A DNA stretch of 64,000 nucleotides. Origin: Anaerolineae bacterium. GTDB taxonomy: Bacteria > Chloroflexota > Anaerolineae > UBA4142 > SHND01. The stretch spans positions 62,001-126,000 of the forward strand of contig JADZCJ010000046.1 in NCBI GenBank assembly GCA_020851635.1, given 5' to 3'. The notes under the pieces are model-generated. The model made no database searches. It saw nothing but the letters and a program-made list of their open reading frames with translations, and was not told the origin of the DNA. The translations under genes and the position numbers were made by a program. This document shows positions 33,106 through 41,702 of this stretch, one piece after another (the first letter of the stretch is position 1; each line of letters starts with the position of its first letter).

Positions 33106-33443
33106 ATGTCGCGCCTGTATTCAAACGAGAACTTTCCACTCCCCGCCGTGGTGGAGCCGCAAAGGTTGGGGCATGATGTTCTCACCAGCTTGGCAAGCGG
33201 CAGAGCGGGTCTGCGCATTCCGGACCCGGAGGTGTTGGAGTATGCGGTAGCCGAAAAACGTGCCCTTGTGACAATGAATCGTCGTCATTTCATCAAGCTG
33301 CACAAGGAAACACTGAGCCATTTTGGCATTGTCGTTTGTACATTCGATCCGGATTTTTGGAATTGGCATTGCGCATTGATAAAGAGTTGAAGTTGGTCGG
33401 GGATACGACGGGCCAGTTGATTCGCATCAACCGCCCGACATAA
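33106..33443 (+). pseudogene. DUF5615 PIN-like partner, one C-terminal frameshift
   Basis: Reads MSRLYSNENFPLPAVVEPQRLGHDV and ALVTMNRRHFIKLHKE, typical DUF5615. After FDPDF, at a T5 run near 33355, the homology moves to another frame ([28 protein letters not shown]), ending at TAA 33441-33443. As read, the protein ends at 33390 with an altered last few residues (94 aa). The conserved acidic and THxR-type residues precede the shift, so partial activity cannot be excluded. Could also be a homopolymer error. Confidence 0.7.
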
Positions 33444-33447
33444 AAAG

Positions 33448-33939
33448 ATGGCTCGCAAAAAAGCACAGGACAAATCGGCGGCGCGTGCGGTGCGCGCGAC
33501 GAGACGTAAGGCAAAACCGAACGAGAGCGCGGGGATAGTTTCGGGGACAAGCGTCCCGCCACCGCATGAAACACCCGTGTACACTGAAACGCTCCGCGGA
33601 GCAGGAGCTGTAGAGGAGAACAAAAAGATGGCAGACCCCAACATGATTGCCCTGGGCATGGTTGAAACCAAAGGGCTGGTCGGTTCGATCGAGGCGGCGG
33701 ATGCGATGGTCAAAGCCGCAAATGTTGTGTTGATTGGCAGTGAATACATTGGCGGTGGATTTGTGACCGTGATGGTGCGCGGTGATGTCGGCGCGGTCAA
33801 AGCCGCGACGGACGCCGGCGCCGCCGCGGCAAAGCGTGTCGGCGAACTGGTGAGCGTGCATGTCATTCCGCGCCCGCACGAAAGCGTCGAAATGATACTG
33901 CCGCAAAACAGCAAGGGCGCGGTCGGCGGACGCGTCTAG
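33448..33939 (+). CDS. BMC-H hexameric shell protein (EutM/PduA-like) with basic N-terminal extension or second start
   Basis: The C-terminal ~103 residues are a canonical BMC-H domain: [54 protein letters not shown] and [14 protein letters not shown]. The frame starts at ATG 33448 with 60 extra residues rich in Lys/Arg then Pro/Thr ([20 protein letters not shown]). An internal ATG at 33628 ([11 protein letters not shown]) follows a good ribosome site, AGAGGAGAAC. So either two forms are made or only the short one. This is the only single-domain hexamer gene in the window and would form most shell facets. Confidence 0.93.
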   Translation: MARKKAQDKSAARAVRATRRKAKPNESAGIVSGTSVPPPHETPVYTETLRGAGAVEENKKMADPNMIALGMVETKGLVGSIEAADAMVKAANVVLIGSEYIGGGFVTVMVRGDVGAVKAATDAGAAAAKRVGELVSVHVIPRPHESVEMILPQNSKGAVGGRV

Positions 33940-34055
33940 GCGAACGCAGGCAGGCAGCGATTCCGTTTCACACATACTCTCAACGTCTTGTGTTCCCGCG
34001 CGAGAAAAAAGGGGACGAGACGACCGCGAGTGAACGGCGTACGCATGGAACGGAA

Positions 34056-34520
34056 ATGGAACTCTCTTTGCCCGAAAATTTCCAAGTTCAGGACGCGCCC
34101 CAAGTTCTGGAACGGGCGCGTCCGGCGCTTGATTTACCCCCCGATGCGCAAGTGCGTGTGGAAAATGTGCGCAAGACCTCACGGGGGACGCGCATTACGT
34201 TCTCGTACACGCACGCGGTGAAAATTGAAAATCAAGAGCTGTGCGACGCGCAGGACATCTGCGTAGAAGTGAGTTCGTACGGCGATCTGAGGTTCAATGC
34301 GCGCGGCATTCTGGTGACTTGTAATGTCAAGCCGACAGAACCCGAGCAGGTGCGTGCGATCAGCGACCATTTGAACAAATTGGTCGCCGGTGGACACGTG
34401 TATGTCGCCAAACGCGGCGAGCACGTTGACCTTGAACAATTGCGCGAGCAGGGCAAATCGTGGTACCTGGAAGAGGATGCGCAGGGCAACCGTAAACTCA
34501 AGCGCGCTTGGATTGCCTGA
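34056..34520 (+). CDS. unknown protein sharing a C-terminal domain with the downstream metallopeptidase-like protein
   Basis: About 154 aa from ATG 34056; the frame is open to GTG 33990, which would give 176 aa. The last ~85 residues (SYGDLRFNARGILVTCNVKP, EQVRAISDHLNKLVAGGHVY, WYLEEDAQGNRKLKRAWIA) align by eye with the last ~85 residues of the next protein (GGLTLNVDAEGAVAFSGFYR, DVRAIRDHVEKLAERERIY, YYIEHDGKGNKILRRAYVT). I do not recognise the domain. It sits right after the BMC-H gene. Confidence 0.7.
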   Translation: MELSLPENFQVQDAPQVLERARPALDLPPDAQVRVENVRKTSRGTRITFSYTHAVKIENQELCDAQDICVEVSSYGDLRFNARGILVTCNVKPTEPEQVRAISDHLNKLVAGGHVYVAKRGEHVDLEQLREQGKSWYLEEDAQGNRKLKRAWIA

Positions 34521-34563
34521 CTGCGAATGCACGCAGGTCTACCCTTTTTGAAGGAACGTTGAA

Positions 34564-36126
34564 ATGCCTCTTGAGCGCAAATTCAGCGCGTTCTTGAACG
34601 ATCCCGGTGGTCCCGGCGACGCGCCTGAGGTGAGCGGCGTGGGCAAGAGCGCGGGGCGATTTGCCATCCCCGGATTACCCAAAGGGCAAGAGCTCGGGGG
34701 GCTGCAGCCCGGCTCGGTCGAGTTTCAGGCGTCCCACCTGCTCGTGATTCTCACGCACGCGTATGATGTGTGGGCGGGTTTTTTTGACAGGGAGATTGAG
34801 TGGGTCTCGGGGCCGGTACTGGCGGTGGACCCGCGCGCGGGACGCGATTTGAATGCGTCCTATGACCGCAAGACGTTACGGTTCTTTTTTGCCACAGAAG
34901 CGAAAACCCAGCGCGTGTTGTACACAAGCGAATCCTCTGATGTGGCGGCGCACGAGTGCGGACATGCGATTCTGGACGCGCATCATCCCGATTATTGGTC
35001 GTCCATCCATCCCGAGACGAGCGCGTTTCATGAAGCGTTTGGCGATCTTACGGCGCTTTTTACCACACTGCAATTCCCCTCGGTACGCGAACGCTTGCTC
35101 AAAGAAACGAACGAGGACCTGAGCCGGAGCAGCAATGTGACCCGGCTTGCCGAACAGCTGGGCAGAGCGCTGTATCTGGAACGAGGCAAGGATGCGGCGG
35201 GGGCGACGTTCTTGAGGGACCTGGTCAACACTTTTCGGTATCGGGAAACGTGGAATTTGCCCGCGACCGCCCCTTCGATCCGCCTGTCCTCCGAGTCTCA
35301 CAGCTTTTCACGCGTGTATAGCGGCGCGGTCTATCAGATTTTTGTCGAGCTCTATAACGCGCGGCGCAAAGCAGATCCCAAACTGTCGGCGGATGATGCG
35401 TTGTGCGGGGCGCGTGACGATGTGGGCTTGATGGTGGCGACTGCGCTGATGCTTGCGCCGCCGGGGGATGCTGTCTTTCGAGTCATGGCAATGTCCATGT
35501 TCAAAGCCGAGCAGCAATTGTTTCAGGGCAAGTATTTTGGAATCTTGAAAAAGATATTCTCGAACCGTCGAATTCTGCTGGTCAAAGATGCGGAAATGTT
35601 CAAACCGTCTTCTCGTCATGCTCCCGACAAGGTGTCGCCCATTGGTCGGGGCATGTTGAGCATGGCGGGCACAACGGCTGAGCAGATGCCGCCCGCGGAA
35701 TTGCAGAGAGCGCTGCGCCTGCGCGGCGAAGAGATGGTCTATGCGCGCGAGTTGGGACGAATTGATGACGAACGTGTGGTGCAGTACCGCGCCGAGCGGC
35801 TCATTCCGCTCAAAGGCAAAAGATATGGCGCCGCCAACGGCGCGCTGGTGCCGGTCCAGGGCGGTCTGACGCTTAATGTGGACGCCGAGGGCGCGGTGGC
35901 GTTTTCGGGCTTTTACCGCGCGGGACATGGCGATGTGCGCGCGATTCGCGACCATGTGGAAAAATTGGCGGAACGCGAACGCATCTATGAGGCATCGCCT
36001 CGCGATGAGGCGGACATCGAGTATCTGGTTACACAGCGCAAACCCTATTATATCGAGCATGACGGCAAGGGGAACAAGATCTTGCGACGCGCCTACGTTA
36101 CCTGTGCGCGCTGTGGATTGGACTGA
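34564..36126 (+). CDS. HExxH (gluzincin-like) metallopeptidase-domain protein in the BMC locus
   Basis: 520 aa. The N-terminal ~60 residues are linker-like (NDPGGPGDAPEVSG). Around residue 137 it has VAAHECGHAILDAHHP, an HExxH zinc motif, followed by SAFHEAFGDLTALF, where the Glu fits the third ligand of gluzincins (thermolysin-like M4 fold). There is no signal peptide, so it looks cytoplasmic. The C-terminal ~90 residues match the domain of the upstream 154-aa protein. The last residues (CARCG) carry a CxxC. Function unknown; a role in BMC protein processing would be speculation. Confidence 0.7.
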   Translation: MPLERKFSAFLNDPGGPGDAPEVSGVGKSAGRFAIPGLPKGQELGGLQPGSVEFQASHLLVILTHAYDVWAGFFDREIEWVSGPVLAVDPRAGRDLNASYDRKTLRFFFATEAKTQRVLYTSESSDVAAHECGHAILDAHHPDYWSSIHPETSAFHEAFGDLTALFTTLQFPSVRERLLKETNEDLSRSSNVTRLAEQLGRALYLERGKDAAGATFLRDLVNTFRYRETWNLPATAPSIRLSSESHSFSRVYSGAVYQIFVELYNARRKADPKLSADDALCGARDDVGLMVATALMLAPPGDAVFRVMAMSMFKAEQQLFQGKYFGILKKIFSNRRILLVKDAEMFKPSSRHAPDKVSPIGRGMLSMAGTTAEQMPPAELQRALRLRGEEMVYARELGRIDDERVVQYRAERLIPLKGKRYGAANGALVPVQGGLTLNVDAEGAVAFSGFYRAGHGDVRAIRDHVEKLAERERIYEASPRDEADIEYLVTQRKPYYIEHDGKGNKILRRAYVTCARCGLD

Positions 36127-36129
36127 CAA

Positions 36130-36765
36130 ATGGCAGACCTGGACATTGTGCATCCGCGCATCAACGACTATCTCGAACAAACACTCGCAGAAGAAAACCC
36201 GCTCTTGCGGGAAATGGGAGACTATGGTCGTTCGCTCGAGTTTCCGATCATTGGCGCGCAAGCGGGGCGTTTGCTCTATTTTCTTGCCAGGAGCATTAAC
36301 GCGAAACACGTGCTGGAACTTGGTTCGGGATTTGGTTATTCGGCGTTCTGGTTTGCGCTGGCGGTCGGTGAGGGCGGCAAGGTCATCATGACCGAGGGCA
36401 AGCAGGAGAATCAAGAACGCGCCCGTAGCTATTTCGCGCGCGCCGGGATGCTGGACCGGGTCGAGTTTAACGTCGGTGATGCGCTGGAAATCACAAAGAA
36501 ATACAGCGGACCCTTTGACGTCATTTTTTGCGATATTGACAAGCGCTCGTATCCGAAAGTGGTCGAGGTCGCGCACGCCAAGCTGCGCGTGGGCGGCATA
36601 TTGATCTATGACAATATGTTGTGGCATGGGCGGGTGCTGCAAGAGAACGACGCAGAGACAAAGGCGGTGCGAGAGACCACGCGCTTGTTGATGAATGATG
36701 ATTCCTTTTTTACCACAATCGTGCCGCAGCGTGATGGACAGACGATCTCGCTAAGACTGAAATAG
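36130..36765 (+). CDS. SAM-dependent O-methyltransferase (family 3, CCoAOMT-like)
   Basis: 211 aa, the usual size. VLELGSGFGYSAFWFALAV is SAM motif I, VIMTEGKQENQERARSYF motif II, and DVIFCDIDKRSYP holds the metal-binding acidic residues, with LIYDNMLWHGRV later. The N-terminus (HPRINDYLEQTLAEENPLLREM) is typical. Substrate unknown. Starts 3 bases after the upstream stop. Confidence 0.85.
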   Translation: MADLDIVHPRINDYLEQTLAEENPLLREMGDYGRSLEFPIIGAQAGRLLYFLARSINAKHVLELGSGFGYSAFWFALAVGEGGKVIMTEGKQENQERARSYFARAGMLDRVEFNVGDALEITKKYSGPFDVIFCDIDKRSYPKVVEVAHAKLRVGGILIYDNMLWHGRVLQENDAETKAVRETTRLLMNDDSFFTTIVPQRDGQTISLRLK

Positions 36766-36780
36766 CCCATAGACCCGGTA

Positions 36781-37620
36781 ATGGACCCCTCTCAGATCCT
36801 CTCGCAACTCCTCGCAGCTGCCGGAGTTTCCGCCGCGCAACTGCCGAGCGATGTTGATTTGTCGCCCGGCAATATTTTGCGCGCGATCGTCATTCTGATC
36901 GTCGTTTATTTTGTGGCGCGGCTGGCGCGCTCGGTCATAAGGCGTCTGTTGGACCGTTCCGGCATGGACCCGGGCGTCAAGCTCGTTCTGCTGCAGCTGG
37001 CTTTTTACTCTATTATCGGGCTGGGCGTCATCTGGGTGTTGGGCGGATTTGGGCTTTCGGTGCTCTTGTTGGGTATCGCCGCCGGTTTTGCGCTCAAGGA
37101 CTTGATTCAGAATTTTGCGGCGGGCTTGCTGATCATGGGCACGCGCCCGTTTCAACCCGGGGACTGGATTGCCATCGGTCCGAGCGAGGGGATTGTGGCA
37201 GAGGTGAGCTGGCGGGGCACGTTTCTCGATACGTTCGATGGGCGGCGGGTGATTGTGCCCAATTCCAGCATTATCACCAGTGTGGTCGTCAATAACTCGT
37301 TGTCGCCGCAGCTGCGAAGCACGCTGAGTTTGAGTGTTGACTTGCAAAGCGATTTCGAACGAGTGCGCGAGCAAATTCTTGATGCGCTCAAACCGATCAG
37401 AGGCATTTCGGAGAATCCGCCGCCCCGCGTCCTGATCGAATCGCTCACGGGCAGAGCCGCCAATCTCAAAATCAGCTTTTGGGTCCAGGACCCGGTCAAC
37501 AATCAGAATCGTGTTGTGTCCGAGACGTTCGATGCCGTCAAGCGGGCGCTCCCCGCGAGTGTTTTGGACCTTGTCCCCGTGACGACCGCCACGCCGCCGC
37601 GCGATGACAAGCCAAAATGA
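36781..37620 (+). CDS. MscS-family small-conductance mechanosensitive channel
   Basis: 279 aa. Three membrane helices: ~35-52 (AIVILIVVYFVARLA), ~72-92 and ~95-115; the last (GIAAGFALKDLIQNFAAGLLI) is the pore-lining TM3 with Gly/Ala pattern. PFQPGDWIAIG and RVIVPNSSIITSVVVNNS mark the beta domain. It releases solutes upon hypo-osmotic stress. It overlaps the next gene by ATGA. Confidence 0.9.
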   Translation: MDPSQILSQLLAAAGVSAAQLPSDVDLSPGNILRAIVILIVVYFVARLARSVIRRLLDRSGMDPGVKLVLLQLAFYSIIGLGVIWVLGGFGLSVLLLGIAAGFALKDLIQNFAAGLLIMGTRPFQPGDWIAIGPSEGIVAEVSWRGTFLDTFDGRRVIVPNSSIITSVVVNNSLSPQLRSTLSLSVDLQSDFERVREQILDALKPIRGISENPPPRVLIESLTGRAANLKISFWVQDPVNNQNRVVSETFDAVKRALPASVLDLVPVTTATPPRDDKPK

Positions 37621-38558
37621 GACGCGCGGTCAAGTGGATTGGCACCGGTCTTGTCGCCGTGCTTGCGCTTGTTGCGATTCTAAATCTGGCAAGTTTGGAC
37701 GATGGCATCCTGTATTTGCAGGATATGACGACATACAGCGAGACCCCCGTCAAGCCCCTGGATGCGAATGGACGATTTGGTTTTTGTTACCAATTTGTCC
37801 AGCTGCGGAATGCTCAGCGCGCGCAGTTTATTCAAAACTTTTTGCAGGCGCGCGACATTTCTTTTGAATTGCTTCCGATTCGGAATGAGCATGGAGTGGA
37901 CACTGGATTCGACAATATTTTCGCGCCGTTTGGTGATGAGGGACCATACACGATTTTTTCGGCGCACTATGACAAGTTTTTTGACGAACCGGGTTACGAG
38001 GGCGCGTCGGACAATTCAGCGGCAGTGTGCATGCTGCTGGTCGCGGCAGACGAGTTGAACAAGGCGAAACCGGCCCGCCCGATCGCATTTCTCTTTACCG
38101 GTCAGGAAGAGCGCGGACTGCTCGGCGCGCGAGCTTTTTACGAATATGCCACGACGAACAAGGTGCGGGTAGCAGAAGTTTTGAATTTTGACAGCATGGG
38201 ACGCGCGGGAATCGCGGCGCAGGCATTGGGGGACAAGAGCGGTTTTGTGTTTACGATACCGCTGCTGGGCGAATATGTGTTTGATGGTCGAACGTTGGGA
38301 CCCGCCTCGACATATCAACAGTCTGACGTCGGGCTGCTGGCGCGGTTGAGATGGATTGTGCCGCTGGCTGAATTTGACCGCATGGTGGCAAATTCGGACG
38401 GGACGTACTGGAAAGCGCAAGGTTGGAATGCGATTAATTTCACTTCGGATGGGCTTTGGTGCATGAATCGGCTTTTTGCTGATGCTTTCCCTATTTTTGA
38501 CCAATTTCCATTCGTTATTGGGGCGAACATATTTCTCAATAAGCCGTTTCGCGTGTGA
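37617..38558 (+). CDS. M28-family zinc aminopeptidase, membrane-anchored
   Basis: 313 aa. One N-terminal membrane helix (VKWIGTGLVAVLALVAIL), then an M28 peptidase domain: FSAHYDKF (His, Asp), GASDNSAAVCMLL (bridging Asp), FTGQEERGLLGA (catalytic Glu-Glu) and NFDSMGRAG (Asp). A late His is expected near the C-terminus in this family; FTSDGLWCMN is found there instead, so the last metal ligand is unclear. Translationally coupled to mscS by a 4-base overlap. Confidence 0.82.
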   Translation: MRRAVKWIGTGLVAVLALVAILNLASLDDGILYLQDMTTYSETPVKPLDANGRFGFCYQFVQLRNAQRAQFIQNFLQARDISFELLPIRNEHGVDTGFDNIFAPFGDEGPYTIFSAHYDKFFDEPGYEGASDNSAAVCMLLVAADELNKAKPARPIAFLFTGQEERGLLGARAFYEYATTNKVRVAEVLNFDSMGRAGIAAQALGDKSGFVFTIPLLGEYVFDGRTLGPASTYQQSDVGLLARLRWIVPLAEFDRMVANSDGTYWKAQGWNAINFTSDGLWCMNRLFADAFPIFDQFPFVIGANIFLNKPFRV

Positions 38559-38559
38559 G

Positions 38560-38718
38560 ATGGGTCAAAAAATATTCATGCACCAACGCCCTTCGGATGA
38601 TATATATTATCTGGACGAGACGTGGCACACCTACGCAGACCGCGTCGAACTGCTGGACCAGACGAATTTCGAGCGCGCGATAGAGTTGATCGTGGGGTAT
38701 GCGCAGACGACGCAGTGA
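38560..38718 (+). CDS. small conserved-looking hypothetical protein
   Basis: 52 aa from ATG 38560, 1 base after the M28 stop. The sequence (MGQKIFMHQRPSDDIYYLDET, ELLDQTNFERAIELIVGYAQ) is well formed with an amphipathic C-terminal helix. No family recognised. It sits tightly between the M28 and MazG genes. Confidence 0.5.
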   Translation: MGQKIFMHQRPSDDIYYLDETWHTYADRVELLDQTNFERAIELIVGYAQTTQ

Positions 38719-38727
38719 GGAGCAAGG

Positions 38728-39060
38728 GTGGAATCATTTCAGGAATATCAACGCTTGTCGCGCCGCACCTGGAATCGGGTGCAAACAGACCATCCGATTG
38801 TGTATCCGACGCTCGGACTGGTGAACGAAGCGGGTGAGCTGGCGGGCAAGGTCAAAAAGATTTTTCGCGACAAACAGGGCGTTATTTCCGATGCGGATCG
38901 CGAGGCGCTCAAATATGAACTGGGTGATGTGATGTGGTATCTTGCCCAGATTGCGACCGAATTGAATCTTTCGATGGAAGAGATCGCGCAAGCAAATATT
39001 GACAAGTTGGCGTCGCGTCTGGAACGAAATCAGATCCGAGGCGAAGGAGATTACAGGTAG
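38728..39060 (+). CDS. MazG-type nucleotide pyrophosphohydrolase
   Basis: 110 aa from GTG 38728. All-alpha NTP-PPase: LGLVNEAGELAGKVKKIFRDK carries the ExxE motif and KYELGDVMWYLAQIATEL the second ExxD motif that bind magnesium. It hydrolyses non-canonical NTPs to NMPs. Single-domain, as in many Gram-positive and Chloroflexota members. Confidence 0.88.
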   Translation: MESFQEYQRLSRRTWNRVQTDHPIVYPTLGLVNEAGELAGKVKKIFRDKQGVISDADREALKYELGDVMWYLAQIATELNLSMEEIAQANIDKLASRLERNQIRGEGDYR

Positions 39061-39086
39061 TGTGGGTGATTTGAGAGGGAGTCGAG

Positions 39087-39656
39087 ATGGCAAAGGTTTT
39101 TGAACGAATTGATGACAGACTGCGGGCATGGATCGAAAAACAACACATGTTTTTTGTGAGCACCGCGCCGCTGGCAGCTGACGGATTGCTGAATTGTTCG
39201 CCCAAGGGGTATGACTCGCTGCGCATTTTGAACGACCACGAGATCGCATATCTGGACCTGACGGGCAGCGGCATCGAGACCGTGGCGCACTTGCAAGAGA
39301 ATGGTCGGATTGTGTTTATGTTTTGCTCATTCGAGCAGGCGCCGCGCATCGTGCGGCTGCACGGGGTCGGGACGGTGTTTGCGGCAGGGACGCCCGAATT
39401 TGAGGCAATGATGGAGAATTTCAAGCCGCGCCCGGGGATGCGTTCGATCATTCGAGTGACCCTCACGCGCATTTCTGATTCGTGTGGTTATGGTGTGCCG
39501 CGCTATGAATTTCTGGGTGACCGCGCCACACTGGAGGAATATTGGGACAGAAAGGGAGCGGAAGAGACGGCTGAATATCAGCGAACGTGCAACGCGGCAA
39601 GTGTGGATGGGTTGCAGGGGATTTGCGCGCCGGAACGAGTCGCTGCGTACGGATGA
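39087..39656 (+). CDS. pyridoxamine-5'-phosphate-oxidase-family FMN-binding protein
   Basis: 189 aa. Split-barrel flavin fold: FFVSTAPLAADGLLNCSPKGYD, HEIAYLDLTGSGIETVAHLQENGRIVFMF and VRLHGVGTVF. These proteins bind FMN or F420; PdxH itself is longer and has a different C-terminus. CGYGVPRYEFLGDRATLEEYWDRKG is typical of the group found across actinobacteria and Chloroflexota. The substrate is unknown. Confidence 0.82.
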   Translation: MAKVFERIDDRLRAWIEKQHMFFVSTAPLAADGLLNCSPKGYDSLRILNDHEIAYLDLTGSGIETVAHLQENGRIVFMFCSFEQAPRIVRLHGVGTVFAAGTPEFEAMMENFKPRPGMRSIIRVTLTRISDSCGYGVPRYEFLGDRATLEEYWDRKGAEETAEYQRTCNAASVDGLQGICAPERVAAYG

Positions 39657-39863
39657 TGCGGAACGCGCCGCAACAACGCGATTATATTCGCCCTATCAGT
39701 GTTATACTCGGTTTGGGCGGAGGGTTGTTCTTGGCGATTCGCTTTAATTTTTGAAACTGCGAAAAGATGGACAAACGCATGCAGTCGCCGGACCCCAGCG
39801 CGGTGGACCGCATGGATGGTCCCGGATTCGAAATATATGTGGAGCAGATAGGGAGGCAGAGAC

Positions 39864-40277
39864 ATGCTCAAGGAATTTCGTGAATTTATCATGCGGGGCA
39901 ATGTTATGGACCTCGCCGTTGCGGTTGTAATTGGCGCGGCATTTACCGCCGTAGTCAATTCGTTTGTCCAGGATGTCATCATGCCGATTCTGGGGTTGTT
40001 TACCGGAGGGATTGATTTTGGCAATCTGTATCTCAATCTATCAGGCAGATCGTATGAAACGTATGCGGCGGCAAAAGAAGCGGGGGCGGCAGTGATTGGT
40101 TACGGCGCGTTCATCCAATCCATCATTTCGTTCCTGATCATTGGTTTTGCCATCTTTTTGATTGTCAAAGCGATTAACCGGGTCTACAAGAAACAGGAAG
40201 CGGCGCCGGCGGGTCCCACCGTGGACCAACAGCTGTTGACCGAAATCCGCGATTTGCTGGCGAAACAAAACCGGTAA
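39864..40277 (+). CDS. mscL: large-conductance mechanosensitive channel MscL
   Basis: 137 aa, normal length, with GGGAGGCAG upstream. [26 protein letters not shown] and [15 protein letters not shown] form the amphipathic N-helix and the pore TM1; TM2 is [21 protein letters not shown], followed by a charged C-terminal helix. The 207-bp gap before it may hold its promoter, with a TATACT near 39709, but no good -35. Confidence 0.93.
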   Translation: MLKEFREFIMRGNVMDLAVAVVIGAAFTAVVNSFVQDVIMPILGLFTGGIDFGNLYLNLSGRSYETYAAAKEAGAAVIGYGAFIQSIISFLIIGFAIFLIVKAINRVYKKQEAAPAGPTVDQQLLTEIRDLLAKQNR

Positions 40278-40286
40278 CGAGAGCTG

Positions 40287-40748
40287 ATGGATGATTCTGC
40301 CCTGCAGACACTGCTGGTCTGGCTGCGCCCGCGTTCCGGTTGGAAATGGATTGTAGCAGGTGAAATTGGGGTTGAGGGACTGCAAACGCTCATTGAGGTG
40401 GCGAACCCATCCCAGATTACGGTTGTGACCGACAGCGAGCGCGCCGCCGACGTTTTGCGTGGGGCAGTGGATGCGCGCGTCACCGTATTGTCGGACTATT
40501 CGAGTTTGCGCTCGAATTCCAACCTGGCGGATGTGACGCTGGATTATGGCACGTTGGAAGGCGCGACAGACCCCGTGCGTATGATTGACTCTTTGGCGCG
40601 TGGCACTCGACTTGCCGGTTTGGTGGTGGGAATTGAGAATAACTCGGTGTCACGGCGAACATTGTGGGACTGGTGGCTCGACGCGCGTCTGAACGATGTG
40701 TCCTCGCGCCAAGCCGGGGGCTGTTCGATGGTGCGGGGGACGCGATAA
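40287..40748 (+). CDS. unknown protein upstream of eutJ, possible C-terminal frameshift
   Basis: 153 aa, starting 9 bases after mscL. Looks like an alpha/beta protein (WIVAGEIGVEGLQTLIEVAN, ITVVTDSERAADVLRG, VTLDYGTLEGATDPVRM, LAGLVVGIENNS). No family recognised; the pattern hints at a methyltransferase-like Rossmann fold. The end (SMVRGTR) lies in a G-rich tract; another frame there continues with DAIMLVRIGTRDCG and stops next to the eutJ start, so a frameshift is possible. Confidence 0.55.
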   Translation: MDDSALQTLLVWLRPRSGWKWIVAGEIGVEGLQTLIEVANPSQITVVTDSERAADVLRGAVDARVTVLSDYSSLRSNSNLADVTLDYGTLEGATDPVRMIDSLARGTRLAGLVVGIENNSVSRRTLWDWWLDARLNDVSSRQAGGCSMVRGTR

Positions 40749-40788
40749 TGCTTGTCAGAATCGGGACGCGCGACTGCGGGAGCGCGGC

Positions 40789-41625
40789 GTGAACCCGAAC
40801 GCGGAAAAACTGCTCGAAGCGACTGCACGCGCGATGCAGCACGACAAAAAGGTATTTGACGCGCGGGCACACGGCGCGATGGCGGCGAACGTGCATGTGG
40901 GTGTTGACCTCGGCACCGCGTATACGGTTTTGCTGGTGCTGGATGAGAATTATCAGCCGCTCGTCGGCGCAACGCGGATGGCGCAGGTTGTTCGGGATGG
41001 GCTGGTCGTGGACTTTATCGGCGCAATTGATCTGCTCCGGGAGCTCAAGCGACAGGTCGAGGCGCGTCTTGGTTTTGAATTGACCCATGCGGCGACGGGG
41101 TATCCGCCCGGCGTGCCGCGCGCCGAAGTGCGCGCGACCGCCAATGTTTTGCGAGCTGCCGAACTGGAATGTCGCAACGAGGTGGATGAGCCGACTGCCG
41201 CGAACGCCGTTTTGCACGTCCGCGATGGCGCGGTGGTGGATGTGGGCGGCGGAACGACCGGCGTAGCAATTTTGCGCGACGGAGAGGTAGTTTACACCGC
41301 CGACGAGGCGACGGGAGGCACGCACCTGTCGCTTGTGATTGCGGGCGCGTTGGGCGTTTCGTTCGAAGAAGCAGAGAGACTCAAGACCGAAGCACGCGAG
41401 CAGGCGCGTTTGTTTCCGCTCATCGAGCCGGTGATGGAAAAAGTGGGCAGTATTGTGGCGCGGCATATTGCCAAGCGCGACGTCCACAAGATTTATCTGG
41501 TCGGGGGCACAAGCATGTTTCCCGGAATGGGCGAGGTGGTCGAGCGCATGACCGGCGTCAAAACGATTGTGCCGCCGCGCCCGATCTTTATTACACCGCT
41601 CGGCATTGCAATGAACGATCATTAG
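40789..41625 (+). CDS. eutJ: EutJ, Hsp70-like BMC chaperone
   Basis: 278 aa from GTG 40789, the EutJ size. ASKHA ATPase: VHVGVDLGTAYTVLLVLDE, AAVHAATGYPPGVP-like loop, VVDVGGGTTGVAILRDGEV (phosphate 2), and YLVGGTSMFPGMGEVVERM (adenosine motif). VDEPTAANAVL matches the Hsp70-like EPTAA loop. EutJ is found in eut loci and may fold or activate enzymes. The frame is open upstream to 40696, but the earlier codons look non-native. Confidence 0.92.
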   Translation: MNPNAEKLLEATARAMQHDKKVFDARAHGAMAANVHVGVDLGTAYTVLLVLDENYQPLVGATRMAQVVRDGLVVDFIGAIDLLRELKRQVEARLGFELTHAATGYPPGVPRAEVRATANVLRAAELECRNEVDEPTAANAVLHVRDGAVVDVGGGTTGVAILRDGEVVYTADEATGGTHLSLVIAGALGVSFEEAERLKTEAREQARLFPLIEPVMEKVGSIVARHIAKRDVHKIYLVGGTSMFPGMGEVVERMTGVKTIVPPRPIFITPLGIAMNDH

Positions 41626-41702
41626 GACAAAGGTGAGCGGATGACGCATGGCGAGCCGCGATTGCCAAGAGCCGCTGTGTGCCGTCCATCGTCAAATTCA
41701 AC

